A stretch of 64,000 nucleotides of DNA from Clostridium sp. Marseille-P299 (GTDB taxonomy: Bacteria; Bacillota; Clostridia; Lachnospirales; Lachnospiraceae): the NCBI RefSeq assembly GCF_900078195.1, contig NZ_FJVE01000007.1, forward strand, positions 1,364,001-1,428,000, in the 5' to 3' direction. Made by a program: the position numbers and the translations under genes. Below the pieces are notes generated by a model. The model was not told where the DNA came from. It was given only the letters and a program-made list of their open reading frames with translations, and ran no database searches. Position 1 is the stretch's first letter. The number at the start of each line of letters is the position of its first letter. This document shows, piece after piece, positions 19,681 to 28,467 of the stretch.

Positions 19681-19914
19681 CTATTCTACAATGTAAGGTT
19701 TTAATGTGTTAAGAATACTATCGATATCATCTTCACTATGTATATTTAAGTCAATAGATTTGGATAAATCTAAACTGAATATACCCATAATGGATTTTGC
19801 ATCAATTACGTATCTGCCAGACACTAAATCAAAGTCAGCATCAAATCTAGTTACATCGTTAACGAAAGATTTAACCTTATCAATGGAATTTAATGATATT
19901 TTGACTGTTTTCAT
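19681..19914 (-). CDS. HPr-like protein lacking the phosphorylatable histidine
   Basis: 77 residues. The minus-strand ATG at 19914 is preceded by AAGGAGG; an upstream in-frame extension has no binding site. The sequence aligns with HPr in its middle and C-terminus: RFDADFDL matches KYDAD, and AKSIMGIFSLDL matches the HPr segment KSIMGVMSLG around Ser46. The region that should hold the catalytic His15 reads LNSIDKVKSF, with no histidine. It therefore resembles Crh or other regulatory HPr paralogues that keep the serine site but cannot take part in sugar phosphotransfer. Phosphorylation by HPr kinase is inference. Confidence 0.8.
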   Translation of the reverse strand: MKTVKISLNSIDKVKSFVNDVTRFDADFDLVSGRYVIDAKSIMGIFSLDLSKSIDLNIHSEDDIDSILNTLKPYIVE

Positions 19915-20125
19915 ATGGAATTCCTCCTTATTTTGCTTTTCTAGATGGGGTACCTTTTTATACTTCTTAAATGACAAGATATAGGACACCCACTTACATG
20001 TATATACTACAATTTAGTGAATTAAAAGTCAATATACAAAGTATATAAATTATGTTAACACAAATTTACATGATTCACGAAAATTCAGCACTTTTTGTTG
20101 AATTTTAAGAGAAAGGATGATAGAC

Positions 20126-21538
20126 GTGGAACAAAAAAATATAGATGGTAATATCAATGCCCAAAATAACATCAATTATAATCAAATTTCAAATAAAAGA
20201 GTCGCTTTTTTAACCCTTGGTTGTAAGGTTAACTCCTACGAAACAGAAGCGATGCAACAATTGTTTGTAGATGCAGGTGCAACGGTTGTAAACTTTAGCG
20301 ATCCAGCAGATATTTACGTTGTAAACACATGTACCGTAACAAACATTGCAGATCGTAAATCCAGACAAATGCTTCATAAAGCTAAACACATGAATGAAGA
20401 AGCAATTGTTGTTGCAGTTGGCTGTTATGTACAAGCTGCAAAAGATGAGCTAGAAAGTGATAATAGCATTGATATTGTCATTGGAAATAACAGAAAGAGT
20501 GAAATTGTTTCCATTGTAAATTCATTTTATAATGAAACAGAAATCGCTTCTGTTGTTGATATTGCAGCAGAGAATGAATATGAAACTTTATCCTTAGCTA
20601 CGGTATCTGAAAAAACACGTGCTTATATTAAAATACAAGATGGTTGTAACCAATTTTGTAGTTATTGCATTATCCCATATGCTAGAGGTCGTATCCGCAG
20701 CAGAGCGAAAGAAGATATTGTAGCGGAAGTTACACGCCTTACTGAAAAAGGATACAAAGAAATTGTACTTACAGGAATTCATCTATCTTCTTATGGCTTT
20801 GAAACAAAATCAGTAAAAGAACAAGCTTCTTTACAAGCGGATGATGGAAAATCACCATTGCTTGAACTTATTATTTCATTAAATCAAATTGAAGGATTAG
20901 AAAGAATTCGCTTTGGCTCCTTAGAACCAAGAATAATTACAGAAGATTTTGTGAAGACTTTAGCAGAGCAATCAAAAATTTGTCCTCATTTCCATCTTTC
21001 CTTACAAAGTGGTTGTTTAGAAACTCTAAAGAGAATGAATCGTAAATACACACCAGATCAGTATTATGAAAAATGTACTTTATTACGTAAGTATTTTAAA
21101 GATCCTGCAATTACTACTGATGTAATTGTTGGTTTTCCTGGTGAAACAGTAGAAGAGTTTGAAGAAACTAAGTCTTTCTTAAAAAAGGTTGCTTTTGCAC
21201 AAATGCATGTGTTTAAATACTCTAAACGTAAGGGTACAAATGCAGAATCCATGCCAAATCAGGTTGCTGACCAGGATAAGAGCAAACGTAGCGAAGAGTT
21301 AATTCATTTAGAAGAAGAAATGAGAAGAAATTACCGCGAACAATTTATTGGTCAAAGTGATGAAATTTTAGTAGAAGAACAAATTACTATTGATGGTGAA
21401 ACTTATTCTGTTGGGCATAATAAACGCTATATAAGATGTATTATTAAGACATCAAAAGATTTAACAAACCAAATTATAAAAGTTAAAATAATTGGTCAAT
21501 ATGACAAAGATACTATGCTAACAGAAATATTAGATTGA
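20126..21538 (+). CDS. mtaB: tRNA (t6A37) methylthiotransferase MtaB
   Basis: 470 residues from GTG 20126, which has AAAGGA 8 nt upstream; an ATG at 20117 overlaps that site and is less likely. An N-terminal UPF0004 domain (TLGCKVNSYETEAM) carries the cluster cysteines, including NTCTVTN and VAVGCYVQ. The radical SAM core has CNQFCSYC, and a C-terminal TRAM domain follows. It converts t6A37 to ms2t6A37 in tRNAs reading ANN codons. The TLGCKVN start distinguishes MtaB from MiaB. Confidence 0.93.
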   Translation: MEQKNIDGNINAQNNINYNQISNKRVAFLTLGCKVNSYETEAMQQLFVDAGATVVNFSDPADIYVVNTCTVTNIADRKSRQMLHKAKHMNEEAIVVAVGCYVQAAKDELESDNSIDIVIGNNRKSEIVSIVNSFYNETEIASVVDIAAENEYETLSLATVSEKTRAYIKIQDGCNQFCSYCIIPYARGRIRSRAKEDIVAEVTRLTEKGYKEIVLTGIHLSSYGFETKSVKEQASLQADDGKSPLLELIISLNQIEGLERIRFGSLEPRIITEDFVKTLAEQSKICPHFHLSLQSGCLETLKRMNRKYTPDQYYEKCTLLRKYFKDPAITTDVIVGFPGETVEEFEETKSFLKKVAFAQMHVFKYSKRKGTNAESMPNQVADQDKSKRSEELIHLEEEMRRNYREQFIGQSDEILVEEQITIDGETYSVGHNKRYIRCIIKTSKDLTNQIIKVKIIGQYDKDTMLTEILD

Positions 21539-21615
21539 TATTTCAAAACATTTGTATTATTATATAGGTAAGAGGTAGAAGTCGTAGATACATCTAATAT
21601 TAATGTTAAGTTGAG

Positions 21616-21670
21616 AGAATCTAGCGAACTGAACAAAGAGGAATTCTTATGTACAGCCTTGCTAGATTCT
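21616..21670 (+). other. 10-bp hairpin upstream of ireB
   Basis: AGAATCTAGC (21616-21625) and GCTAGATTCT (21661-21670) form a perfect stem enclosing 35 nt, in the 164-nt gap between mtaB and ireB. No T-run follows, so it may be a leader structure rather than a terminator. Confidence 0.3.
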
Positions 21671-21702
21671 TAGACTGTAAAGTAAGAAGGGCGTGAGAGT
21701 AT

Positions 21703-21963
21703 ATGCAAGAGATGAACAATACACAGTATTTCAAGGTAGCGAAAGAACCTGAGATATTTATTAAAGAAGTGCTTGACCTTGTCTATCTTGCCTTAACGGA
21801 AAAAGGATACAATCCAGTAAATCAGATTGTAGGATATGTAATGTCTGGAGATCCGACATACATAACGAACCATAGAGGTGCTAGAAGCTTAATTATGAAA
21901 GTAGAACGTGACGAAATAATTGAGGAACTATTAAAGGATTATATCGAGAACCATTTAAAGTAA
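21703..21963 (+). CDS. ireB: IreB-family regulatory phosphoprotein (UPF0297)
   Basis: 86 residues matching the whole IreB/UPF0297 family: [33 protein letters not shown], then the RGARSLI segment and a Glu-rich end. In Enterococcus, IreB is a substrate of the PASTA kinase IreK and affects cephalosporin resistance. It is first in the conserved Firmicute order ireB-ruvX-DUF1292. Confidence 0.93.
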   Translation: MQEMNNTQYFKVAKEPEIFIKEVLDLVYLALTEKGYNPVNQIVGYVMSGDPTYITNHRGARSLIMKVERDEIIEELLKDYIENHLK

Positions 21964-21990
21964 TCATGTAAAGGTTGGAAGTTTAAATTT

Positions 21991-22434
21991 ATGAGAATTA
22001 TGGGATTGGATTATGGCTCTATGACCGTTGGAGTTGCAATTAGCGATGAATTGTTAATTACTGCTCAAGGAATAGAGACCATAAGAAGGAAACAAGAAAC
22101 AAAGTTAAGGCAGACCTTAGCTCGTATTGAGGAGTTAATTAAAGAATACCAAGTAGAAAAAATTGTTCTTGGATATCCTAAGAACATGAATAATACCATT
22201 GGTGAACGTGCACTAAAATCAGAAGAATTTGCAGAACATTTAACGAGAAGAACTGGACTTCCTGTACAATTATGGGATGAACGTTTAACAACCGTATCTG
22301 CACATCAGATTTTAGATCAGGGTAACGTTGGTTTAAAAAAGAGGATGGAAGTTGTGGATAAGATAGCAGCAGTGTTTATATTACAAAGCTATCTTGACTA
22401 TCTTTCAAATCAGGGACATGATAATATAGTATAG
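21991..22434 (+). CDS. ruvX: RuvX/YqgF-family putative Holliday junction resolvase / pre-16S rRNA nuclease
   Basis: 147 residues. RNase H-like fold with [19 protein letters not shown] at the N-terminus, [14 protein letters not shown], and LWDERLTT followed by the C-terminal acidic segment [14 protein letters not shown]. YqgF homologues act in pre-16S rRNA processing or as Holliday junction resolvases; which applies here is not visible. It is 27 nt after ireB. Confidence 0.93.
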   Translation: MRIMGLDYGSMTVGVAISDELLITAQGIETIRRKQETKLRQTLARIEELIKEYQVEKIVLGYPKNMNNTIGERALKSEEFAEHLTRRTGLPVQLWDERLTTVSAHQILDQGNVGLKKRMEVVDKIAAVFILQSYLDYLSNQGHDNIV

Positions 22435-22465
22435 ACTTGGTCTGTTATAGTAGGAAAGGGTATTC

Positions 22466-22741
22466 ATGGAGAATAAGAACGATAATATTGTAAGTTTTTT
22501 CACAGAGGATAATGAAGAGGTTAAATTTCGTGTAATTGAAGAAACTAAGTTAAATGGAGTTAGTTATTTATTAGTTACAGAAGATTCTGAAGATGAAGAA
22601 GAAGCTTATATTTTAAAAGATATTTCAAAACAAGATGATAGTGAAGCGATATATGATATCGTTGAAGATGAGAAAGAGATTAACCTTATTGCATCGATTT
22701 TTGAAGAATTATTAGAAGATACTGATATTATATCGGAATAA
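22466..22741 (+). CDS. DUF1292 family protein (YrzB-like)
   Basis: 91 residues, very acidic. FFTEDNEEVKFRVIEETKLNGVSYLLVTE and EAYILKDI are characteristic of DUF1292. Function is unknown. It is almost always encoded beside ruvX, as here (31 nt spacing), and AGGAAAGGG precedes its ATG. Confidence 0.88.
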   Translation: MENKNDNIVSFFTEDNEEVKFRVIEETKLNGVSYLLVTEDSEDEEEAYILKDISKQDDSEAIYDIVEDEKEINLIASIFEELLEDTDIISE

Positions 22742-22877
22742 TAATACATACTAATGTGAATTTAAGTAGTATGAAATTCAATGTTTTATTTAGTCAATAA
22801 GGATTGAATTTATAGATTTAGTCAATAATTAAGGAATGCATACGTTATGGTAAAATGTTAGAACAGTAGGTGATGAT

Positions 22878-23348
22878 ATGGATGATATGCAGGAGAAGTT
22901 TAAGTTAATGCTAAGGCAAAACGGATTAAAAATAACGACGCAACGAATTGCAATCCTAGAGGTGTTAAGCTCAAGGCCGGATGAACACCTGACCGCGGAG
23001 GAGATTTATGATTGTGTTAGAAATATGTATCCGGATATTGGTTTAGCAACCGTTTATCGGACGATACAAGTGTTATCTGATCTCAATCTAATCGATAAAT
23101 TGAATTTAGATGATGGATATGTACGTTATGAAATAGGAAAGCAAAATGAAAAACATTGTGGACATCATCATCATCATTTGATTTGTCTTGACTGTGGTCA
23201 AGTGTTTACATTTCAAGATGATTTATTGGAGGCACTGGAACAAAGAATTCATGAGACGATGAACTTTGAGGTGCTTGATCATGAAGTGAAATTATTTGGA
23301 AGATGCAATGATTGCATGAAAAAGAAACAATCGGATGAAAATAAATAG
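22878..23348 (+). CDS. fur: Fur-family metal-responsive repressor
   Basis: 156 residues, ATG behind AGGTGA. N-terminal winged helix (RITTQRIAILEVLSS-like segment, TAEEIYDCVR, GLATVYRTIQVL) and C-terminal metal-binding dimerisation domain with a His cluster (HCGHHHHHLICLDCG) and a second CxxC (CNDC). Two CxxC pairs indicate a structural zinc site. Fur, Zur or PerR cannot be separated with confidence; position next to ruvX/DUF1292 is common for clostridial Fur. Confidence 0.88.
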   Translation: MDDMQEKFKLMLRQNGLKITTQRIAILEVLSSRPDEHLTAEEIYDCVRNMYPDIGLATVYRTIQVLSDLNLIDKLNLDDGYVRYEIGKQNEKHCGHHHHHLICLDCGQVFTFQDDLLEALEQRIHETMNFEVLDHEVKLFGRCNDCMKKKQSDENK

Positions 23349-23359
23349 CTCTAACATAT

Positions 23360-23376
23360 TCAGCAGTAACTGCTGA
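23360..23376. other. 7-bp perfect hairpin before rnj
   Basis: TCAGCAG-TAA-CTGCTGA lies in the leader of the RNase J gene, with no T-run. It could be a minor RNA structure or processing site. Confidence 0.25.
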
Positions 23377-23429
23377 CATACGAATGCACTTCGAAATTTA
23401 CATATCAATTTATTTTTGGAGGTGCAATT

Positions 23430-25274
23430 TTGAAAGAAAATGAAATAACAAAAGGAGCAAATACGGGTAATTATAAGAAAAGAAATTATAATTATTCCAA
23501 GAAAGGATACCAACAATCAAGACAAAACAGAGTTGAGAAAGTTGCTGCTTCTACAAAAGCTGAACTTACAGTGAAGATGGAACCAGAGGTTGTTGTTGAG
23601 AACAAGGAAAAAGGAAAACCAGCAAAACCTGCGGTAAAGATTATTCCATTAGGTGGTCTTGAACAAATCGGTATGAATATTACCGCATTTGAATATGAAG
23701 ATACCATCATTGTTGTAGACTGCGGATTAGCTTTCCCAGAAGATGAGATGCTTGGTATTGATTTAGTAATCCCTGATATTACTTATTTAAAGGATAATAT
23801 TAGTAAAGTTAAGGGATTTGTCATTACACATGGTCATGAAGACCACATAGGCTCCTTACCATATGTATTAAAAGACATTAATGTACCAATTTATGCTACT
23901 AAGCTAACAGTTGGTATCATTGAGAATAAATTAAAAGAACACAATCTTTTAAAAACAACCAAGAGAAAAGTAATCAAATATGGACAATCAATTAATTTAG
24001 GTTGTTTCCGTATTGAATTTATTCGAACAAACCACAGTATTGCAGATGCAGCTGCATTAGCAATTCATACGCCAGCTGGTATTATTGTACACACAGGCGA
24101 TTTTAAAGTAGATTACACACCAGTATTTGGTGAAACAATAGATTTACAAAAGTTTGGAGAACTTGGTAAAAAAGGTGTTTTAGCCTTAATGGCAGATAGT
24201 ACGAATGTAATGAGACCTGGTTATACAATGTCTGAACGTACTGTTGGTAAAACCTTTGATAATATTTTTGCTGAGAACTCAAAGAGCCGTATTATCGTTG
24301 CTACCTTTGCCTCTAATGTTGACCGTGTTCAACAGATAATCAATTCAGCAGCAAAATACGGAAGAAAAGTTGTAATTGAAGGTAGAAGTATGGTGAATAT
24401 TATTTCTACAGCTTCTGATTTAGGTTATATTACTATGCCTGATAATATTTTAATTGATATTGAGCAGATGAAGAATTATACTGATGATCAGATTGTTTTA
24501 ATTACGACTGGTAGCCAAGGCGAAGCAATGGCAGCATTATCAAGAATTGCTGCTTCTATTCATAAAAAAGTATTCATTAAACCTGGAGATACTGTAATTT
24601 TTAGTTCTACACCAATTCCAGGAAATGAAAAGAATGTATCTAAGATAATCAACGAATTATCAATGAAGGGTGCAAAAGTAATATTCCAAGATACTCATGT
24701 TTCTGGTCACGCATGTCAAGAAGAGATTAAGTTAATTTATGCTCTTACAAAACCTAAATTTGCGATTCCAATTCATGGTGAGTATCGTCATTTAAAAGCT
24801 CATGCTGAGTTAGCAGAAGGAATGGGCATTCACAAAGATAATATCGTTTTAATTTCTTCTGGTGATGTTTTAGAATTATCGGAAGATAGCGCTAAAATTG
24901 TTGGCGAAGTACCAGCTCAAGGCATCTTAGTAGATGGTCTTGGTGTTGGTGATGTTGGTAATATCGTTCTTCGCGATAGACAGCATTTATCCGAGAATGG
25001 TCTTATCATTGTAGTTGTTACTTTAGAAAAATTCAGCAATCAAGTGTTATCTGGACCAGATATTGTGTCTAGAGGATTTGTTTATGTAAGAGAATCTGAA
25101 AACTTGATGGAAGAAGCTAGAATTGTTGTAAACGATGCTCTTGATAAGTGTTTAAGCAAGAACATGAGTGATTGGGGAAAAATTAAGAATGAAATTAAGG
25201 ATTCCCTAAGCGATTACTTATGGAAGAAGATGAAGAGAAATCCTATGATACTTCCAATCATTATGGAAGTATAA
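23430..25274 (+). CDS. rnj: ribonuclease J
   Basis: 614 residues from a TTG start with GGAGGTG 8 nt before it. A 65-residue Lys/Asn/Gln-rich N-terminal extension precedes the metallo-beta-lactamase/beta-CASP core: IIPLGGLEQIGMN, the metal site HGHEDHIGSLPYV, HTGDFKVDYTP, and beta-CASP motifs GSQGEAMAAL, SSTPIPGNE and HVSGHACQEE. It has 5'-3' exo- and endonuclease activity in mRNA decay and rRNA maturation. A C-terminal domain (from about 500) mediates oligomerisation. Confidence 0.96.
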   Translation: MKENEITKGANTGNYKKRNYNYSKKGYQQSRQNRVEKVAASTKAELTVKMEPEVVVENKEKGKPAKPAVKIIPLGGLEQIGMNITAFEYEDTIIVVDCGLAFPEDEMLGIDLVIPDITYLKDNISKVKGFVITHGHEDHIGSLPYVLKDINVPIYATKLTVGIIENKLKEHNLLKTTKRKVIKYGQSINLGCFRIEFIRTNHSIADAAALAIHTPAGIIVHTGDFKVDYTPVFGETIDLQKFGELGKKGVLALMADSTNVMRPGYTMSERTVGKTFDNIFAENSKSRIIVATFASNVDRVQQIINSAAKYGRKVVIEGRSMVNIISTASDLGYITMPDNILIDIEQMKNYTDDQIVLITTGSQGEAMAALSRIAASIHKKVFIKPGDTVIFSSTPIPGNEKNVSKIINELSMKGAKVIFQDTHVSGHACQEEIKLIYALTKPKFAIPIHGEYRHLKAHAELAEGMGIHKDNIVLISSGDVLELSEDSAKIVGEVPAQGILVDGLGVGDVGNIVLRDRQHLSENGLIIVVVTLEKFSNQVLSGPDIVSRGFVYVRESENLMEEARIVVNDALDKCLSKNMSDWGKIKNEIKDSLSDYLWKKMKRNPMILPIIMEV

Positions 25275-25344
25275 AGTATTTGCTTAGCATGACTCTTTAG
25301 AAAGTTGAAGGCAAAGAAAGTATGCTTTGTCGAGGGAGATAATT

Positions 25345-25779
25345 ATGGAAAATTCAAATACCACGACAGCTAAATTAGTTTATAAAATTACTAGTTCACT
25401 AGTACGCATGTTTTTAAATATTTTATTTTACCTTATCGTGATTATGCTTATTGTAAAAGTTGGAACATACACTTATAACATGGCATATCAAGTATTTGGT
25501 TCCGTAGCAGTGGAAGCGCAGCCTGGTAGAGATGTTGAATTTCAAATTAAAAAGGGCGAGTCTACTATGGATATAGCAAATAGACTTGAAGTAAGTAAAC
25601 TTGCAGTAAATAAGTATTCGTTCTATTTAAAGACAAAGTTAAAAGAATACAATATTATGCCGGGGACTTTTATTCTTAATACATCCATGGATTATGATGA
25701 TGTATTAGAAATAATTACGGATGCGACGAATTCCATTGCGGAGGAAGAAGCAGTGGATACAGAAACAACGACTCCGTAG
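25345..25779 (+). CDS. short MltG-like (YceG N-terminal) membrane protein
   Basis: 144 residues, ATG 25345 behind GAGGGAG. One transmembrane helix (about residues 24-44) is followed by an extracytoplasmic segment: VEFQIKKGESTMDIANRLEVSKLAVNKYSF, then IMPGTFILNTSMDYDDVLEIIT. This resembles the LysM-like N-terminal part of MltG endolytic transglycosylases. The large catalytic YceG domain is absent, since full-length MltG has over 300 residues. Gene order (ruvX region, then trmR and U32 peptidase) matches the Bacillus yrrK-L-M-N/O region, where yrrL is mltG. It is either a natural short form or a reduced gene. Confidence 0.7.
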   Translation: MENSNTTTAKLVYKITSSLVRMFLNILFYLIVIMLIVKVGTYTYNMAYQVFGSVAVEAQPGRDVEFQIKKGESTMDIANRLEVSKLAVNKYSFYLKTKLKEYNIMPGTFILNTSMDYDDVLEIITDATNSIAEEEAVDTETTTP

Positions 25780-25821
25780 TAGTAGCGTAAGTGGATTTAA
25801 GTATCCGCGTTGACAATAGTT

Positions 25822-25884
25822 AGAGGTTGTCATATAACTCTTTGTAGGCTTATGCTTATCAATAGTTATGTGACGACCTCTTTT
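25822..25884 (+). terminator. terminator after the MltG-like gene
   Basis: A 19-bp stem with two mismatches (AGAGGTTGTCATATAACT paired with AGTTATGTGACGACCTCTT), a loop of about 24 nt, and TTTT. Confidence 0.75.
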
Positions 25885-25910
25885 CAATGATAAGATGTTA
25901 GGAGATAGAT

Positions 25911-26669
25911 ATGATTGTAAATGAACGTATTGCCGCCTATATTAATTCACTTGAGGGGGAATTACCTGAGAATTTACAAGCCTTAGAGCAGCAAGCACTC
26001 AAAGATTTTGTTCCGATCATTCGAAAAGATGCACAATCCTTACTTCGTTTTCTTTTAAAGGTAAAAAAGCCAAAGAGAATTTTAGAAGTCGGGACAGCAG
26101 TAGGCTTTTCCTGCTCTTTATTAGCAGAGTATATGCCTAGCGATTGTACAATTACTACCATTGAAAAATTTCCAAAACGAGTGGAAGAGGCAAAGAAAAA
26201 TTTGTCCCTTGCAAAAAGGTCCAAAGATATGGTACTTTTAATAGGGGACGCAATGGATGTTTTACAAGCTTTGAATGGCAAAAAAGAGGGAAATATTAGT
26301 GAGATTTATACACCTTATGATAATAAATCTTATTTTGAAATAGATGATGTAAACTCTGATAAGATTGCGGAACTTAATAAATCATTAAGTGAACCGTATG
26401 ATTTTATTTTTATGGACGCTGCAAAGGGTCAATATATGAACTTCTTACCTGAAATTATGGATCTGTTACCATTGGACGGTCTATTAATTACAGATAATGT
26501 TCTTCAAGAGGGAAGCATAGCGGATTCAAAATATAGTATTGTCAGAAGAGATAGAACCATTCATGTGCGTATGAGAGAATATCTTTATGCGTTGACTCAT
26601 ATGGAGGAATTAGATACTGTTATTCTTCCTGTGGGAGATGGGATGACTCTTAGTACTAGGGTTAAGTAA
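25911..26669 (+). CDS. trmR: SAM-dependent O-methyltransferase, probable TrmR (tRNA 5-hydroxyuridine methyltransferase)
   Basis: 252 residues of the class I COMT-like family. Motif I ILEVGTAVGFSCSLLAEY, TTIEKFPKRVEEAK, the catalytic/metal region IFMDAAKGQYMNFLPE and TDNVLQEG. Most COMT-like members are about 215 residues; the excess is an insert around residues 125-160 (ISEIYTPYDNKSYFEIDD). In B. subtilis, YrrM/TrmR methylates ho5U34 to mo5U34 in tRNA and is encoded beside the U32 peptidases that make ho5U. The same order here supports that role. Confidence 0.8.
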   Translation: MIVNERIAAYINSLEGELPENLQALEQQALKDFVPIIRKDAQSLLRFLLKVKKPKRILEVGTAVGFSCSLLAEYMPSDCTITTIEKFPKRVEEAKKNLSLAKRSKDMVLLIGDAMDVLQALNGKKEGNISEIYTPYDNKSYFEIDDVNSDKIAELNKSLSEPYDFIFMDAAKGQYMNFLPEIMDLLPLDGLLITDNVLQEGSIADSKYSIVRRDRTIHVRMREYLYALTHMEELDTVILPVGDGMTLSTRVK

Positions 26670-26684
26670 GTATTGAGAGATAAA

Positions 26685-26862
26685 TTTTAAGTAATCAAAA
26701 GAGTAATAGTTTTAAGTAATCAAAAGAGTAATAGTTTTAAGTAATTAAAAGAGTAATAAGTTTTAAATAATTAGAAGAGCAATAATTTTTAAATAATTAG
26801 AAGAGCAATAATTTATAAGTAATTAAAAGTAATAAGTTTTATGTAATCAAGATAGTAATAAA
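26685..26862. repeat. tandem repeat, about 7 copies of a 25-27 nt unit
   Basis: Successive degenerate copies begin at 26685, 26710, 26735, 26761 and onward. Each has the pattern TTTTAAGTAAT(C/T)AAAAGAG followed by TAATA. The first two units are identical. It lies just after the trmR stop, and no protein or stable hairpin is implied. A second, looser A/T-rich repeat (GATAAAGTAAACATTTAAATA-like) occupies about 26870-26960. Confidence 0.85.
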
Positions 26863-26980
26863 ATTAGTAAAGAATTAAACATAGTTAAAAAGCAAAAAAG
26901 AATTAAACATTTAAATATTGATAAAGTAAACATTTAAATAACGATAAAGTAAACAATTAACGCATTTAGACAGTATTCAA

Positions 26981-27120
26981 TTTTTAGATGAAAGTTTATG
27001 ATTTCATCAGATGAGCATAGAAGGATATTGTATAATATAAATTATGTAGATTTTTGATGAGGGTTTATACTTTCATCAGATAAACATAGAAAGAAATTGT
27101 ATGATACAAACTATGGAAAA
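26981..27120 (+). repeat. tandem duplication of a 70-nt promoter-like segment
   Basis: Two adjacent ~70-nt units (26981-27050, 27051-27120) share TTTTT(A)GATGA, GTTTAT, TTTCATCAGAT, AACATAGAA or GCATAGAA, and a -10-like box. The box is TATAAT at 27031-27036 in the first unit and TATGAT at 27100-27105 in the second. Each unit could carry a promoter for the U32 peptidase gene, though no clear -35 is seen. GATGAAA/TTTCATC can form a small hairpin in unit 1. Confidence 0.65.
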
Positions 27121-27145
27121 TTGAATATTTACTTGGAGGATTAAA

Positions 27146-28390
27146 ATGGAATATATTAAGAAACCGGAATTATTAATTCCAGCAAGCAATTTAGAAGTAT
27201 TAAAAACAGCAATTATGTATGGAGCTGATGCAGTATATATTGGCGGAGAAATGTATGGATTAAGAGCGAAAGCTAAGAATTTTTCTGCAGAAGATATGAA
27301 GGAAGGTATCGCTTTTGCTCATAAATATGGTAAAAAAGTTTACGTAACAGCAAATATTACGGCTCATAACCGTGATTTAGATGGTGTTGCTAAATATTTT
27401 GAAGAGTTAAGAGAAATTAAACCAGATGCGATTATTATTTCTGATCCTGGTGTGTTTGATATCGCACAGGAGGTAGCACCTGAGATTGATATTCATATTA
27501 GTACACAAGCAAACAACGTAAACTATAGAACATATCGTTTCTGGCATAAGATGGGTGCTACAAGAGTAGTATCCGCAAGAGAACTTTCCCTTGATGAAAT
27601 CGCAGATTTAAGAAAGAACATTCCTGCCGATTTAGAAATCGAAACCTTCGTTCATGGCGCTATGTGTATTGCTCATTCTGGACGTTGCTTATTAAGTAAC
27701 TATTTTACAGGAAGAGATGCGAATTTAGGTGCTTGTACACATCCTTGCAGATGGAAGTATCATGTTGTGGAAGAAAACCGTCCTGGTGAGTATTTACCAG
27801 TGTTTGAAAATGATAGAGGTACTTATATCTTTAACTCAAAAGATTTATGTATGATTGAATATATTCCTGAGATCGTTGCAGCAGGAATCAACAGTTTAAA
27901 GGTAGAAGGTCGTATGAAGACAGCTCTTTATGTTGCAACTGTTGCAAGAACTTATCGTAAAGCAATTGATGATTTCTTTGAATCTCCAGAGCTTTATAAA
28001 GAGAATTTAGAGTACTACAGACAAGAAATTGCAAAATGCACCTATCGTCAGTTTACAACAGGTTTCTTCTTCGATAAGCCTAAGGCAGATGCTCAGATTT
28101 ATGATAACAATGTATATGTAAAAGAGTATACTTATCTTGGTACTGTAGGTTCCGTGGATGAGAATAACCTTTGCGAATTAGAACAAAGAAATAAGTTTAG
28201 CGTTGGCGATGAAGTTGAAGTTATGAAGCCAAACGGTGAGAATATTTTAGTTACTGTGAAAAAGATTCTTGATGAAGAAGGCAATGAAATGGAAAGTTGT
28301 CCACATCCAAAGCAAAAAATCTTTGTTGATTTTGGAATCAAGCTTGAACAGTACGATATTATTCGTAGAAAAGAAGAGAAAAGTGAATAA
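27146..28390 (+). CDS. U32-family peptidase, probable TrhP (tRNA 5-hydroxyuridine synthesis)
   Basis: 414 residues, ATG behind TTGGAGG. Start KKPELLIPASNLEVLKTAI, barrel motif GADAVYIGG, then the U32 signature in the segment HGAMCIAHSGRCLLSNY with nearby cysteines in GACTHPCRW, and a C-terminal RNA-binding-like beta domain. In B. subtilis and E. coli, related U32 proteins (TrhP/YegQ) hydroxylate U34 of tRNA with prephenate dependence. Its neighbour trmR would then methylate the product. Classical protease activity is doubtful for this branch. Confidence 0.85.
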   Translation: MEYIKKPELLIPASNLEVLKTAIMYGADAVYIGGEMYGLRAKAKNFSAEDMKEGIAFAHKYGKKVYVTANITAHNRDLDGVAKYFEELREIKPDAIIISDPGVFDIAQEVAPEIDIHISTQANNVNYRTYRFWHKMGATRVVSARELSLDEIADLRKNIPADLEIETFVHGAMCIAHSGRCLLSNYFTGRDANLGACTHPCRWKYHVVEENRPGEYLPVFENDRGTYIFNSKDLCMIEYIPEIVAAGINSLKVEGRMKTALYVATVARTYRKAIDDFFESPELYKENLEYYRQEIAKCTYRQFTTGFFFDKPKADAQIYDNNVYVKEYTYLGTVGSVDENNLCELEQRNKFSVGDEVEVMKPNGENILVTVKKILDEEGNEMESCPHPKQKIFVDFGIKLEQYDIIRRKEEKSE

Positions 28391-28405
28391 TGTAATATAA
28401 ACAAC

Positions 28406-28432
28406 AAAAGCAGCCTTAATTTGGCTGCTTTT
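28406..28432. terminator. bidirectional terminator between U32 peptidase and sigK
   Basis: A perfect 10-bp stem AAAAGCAGCC/GGCTGCTTTT with a 7-nt loop lies between convergent genes, and the stem itself supplies A- and T-runs on both strands. Confidence 0.9.
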
Positions 28433-28467
28433 GCTATTTACACCTACAATAAGTAATGTTTAATGAA

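Noticed and set aside
19706..19984. A 92-codon + strand frame opposite the HPr-like gene.
   Set aside because: The minus-strand frame has AAGGAGG and clear HPr similarity; the + strand frame has neither.
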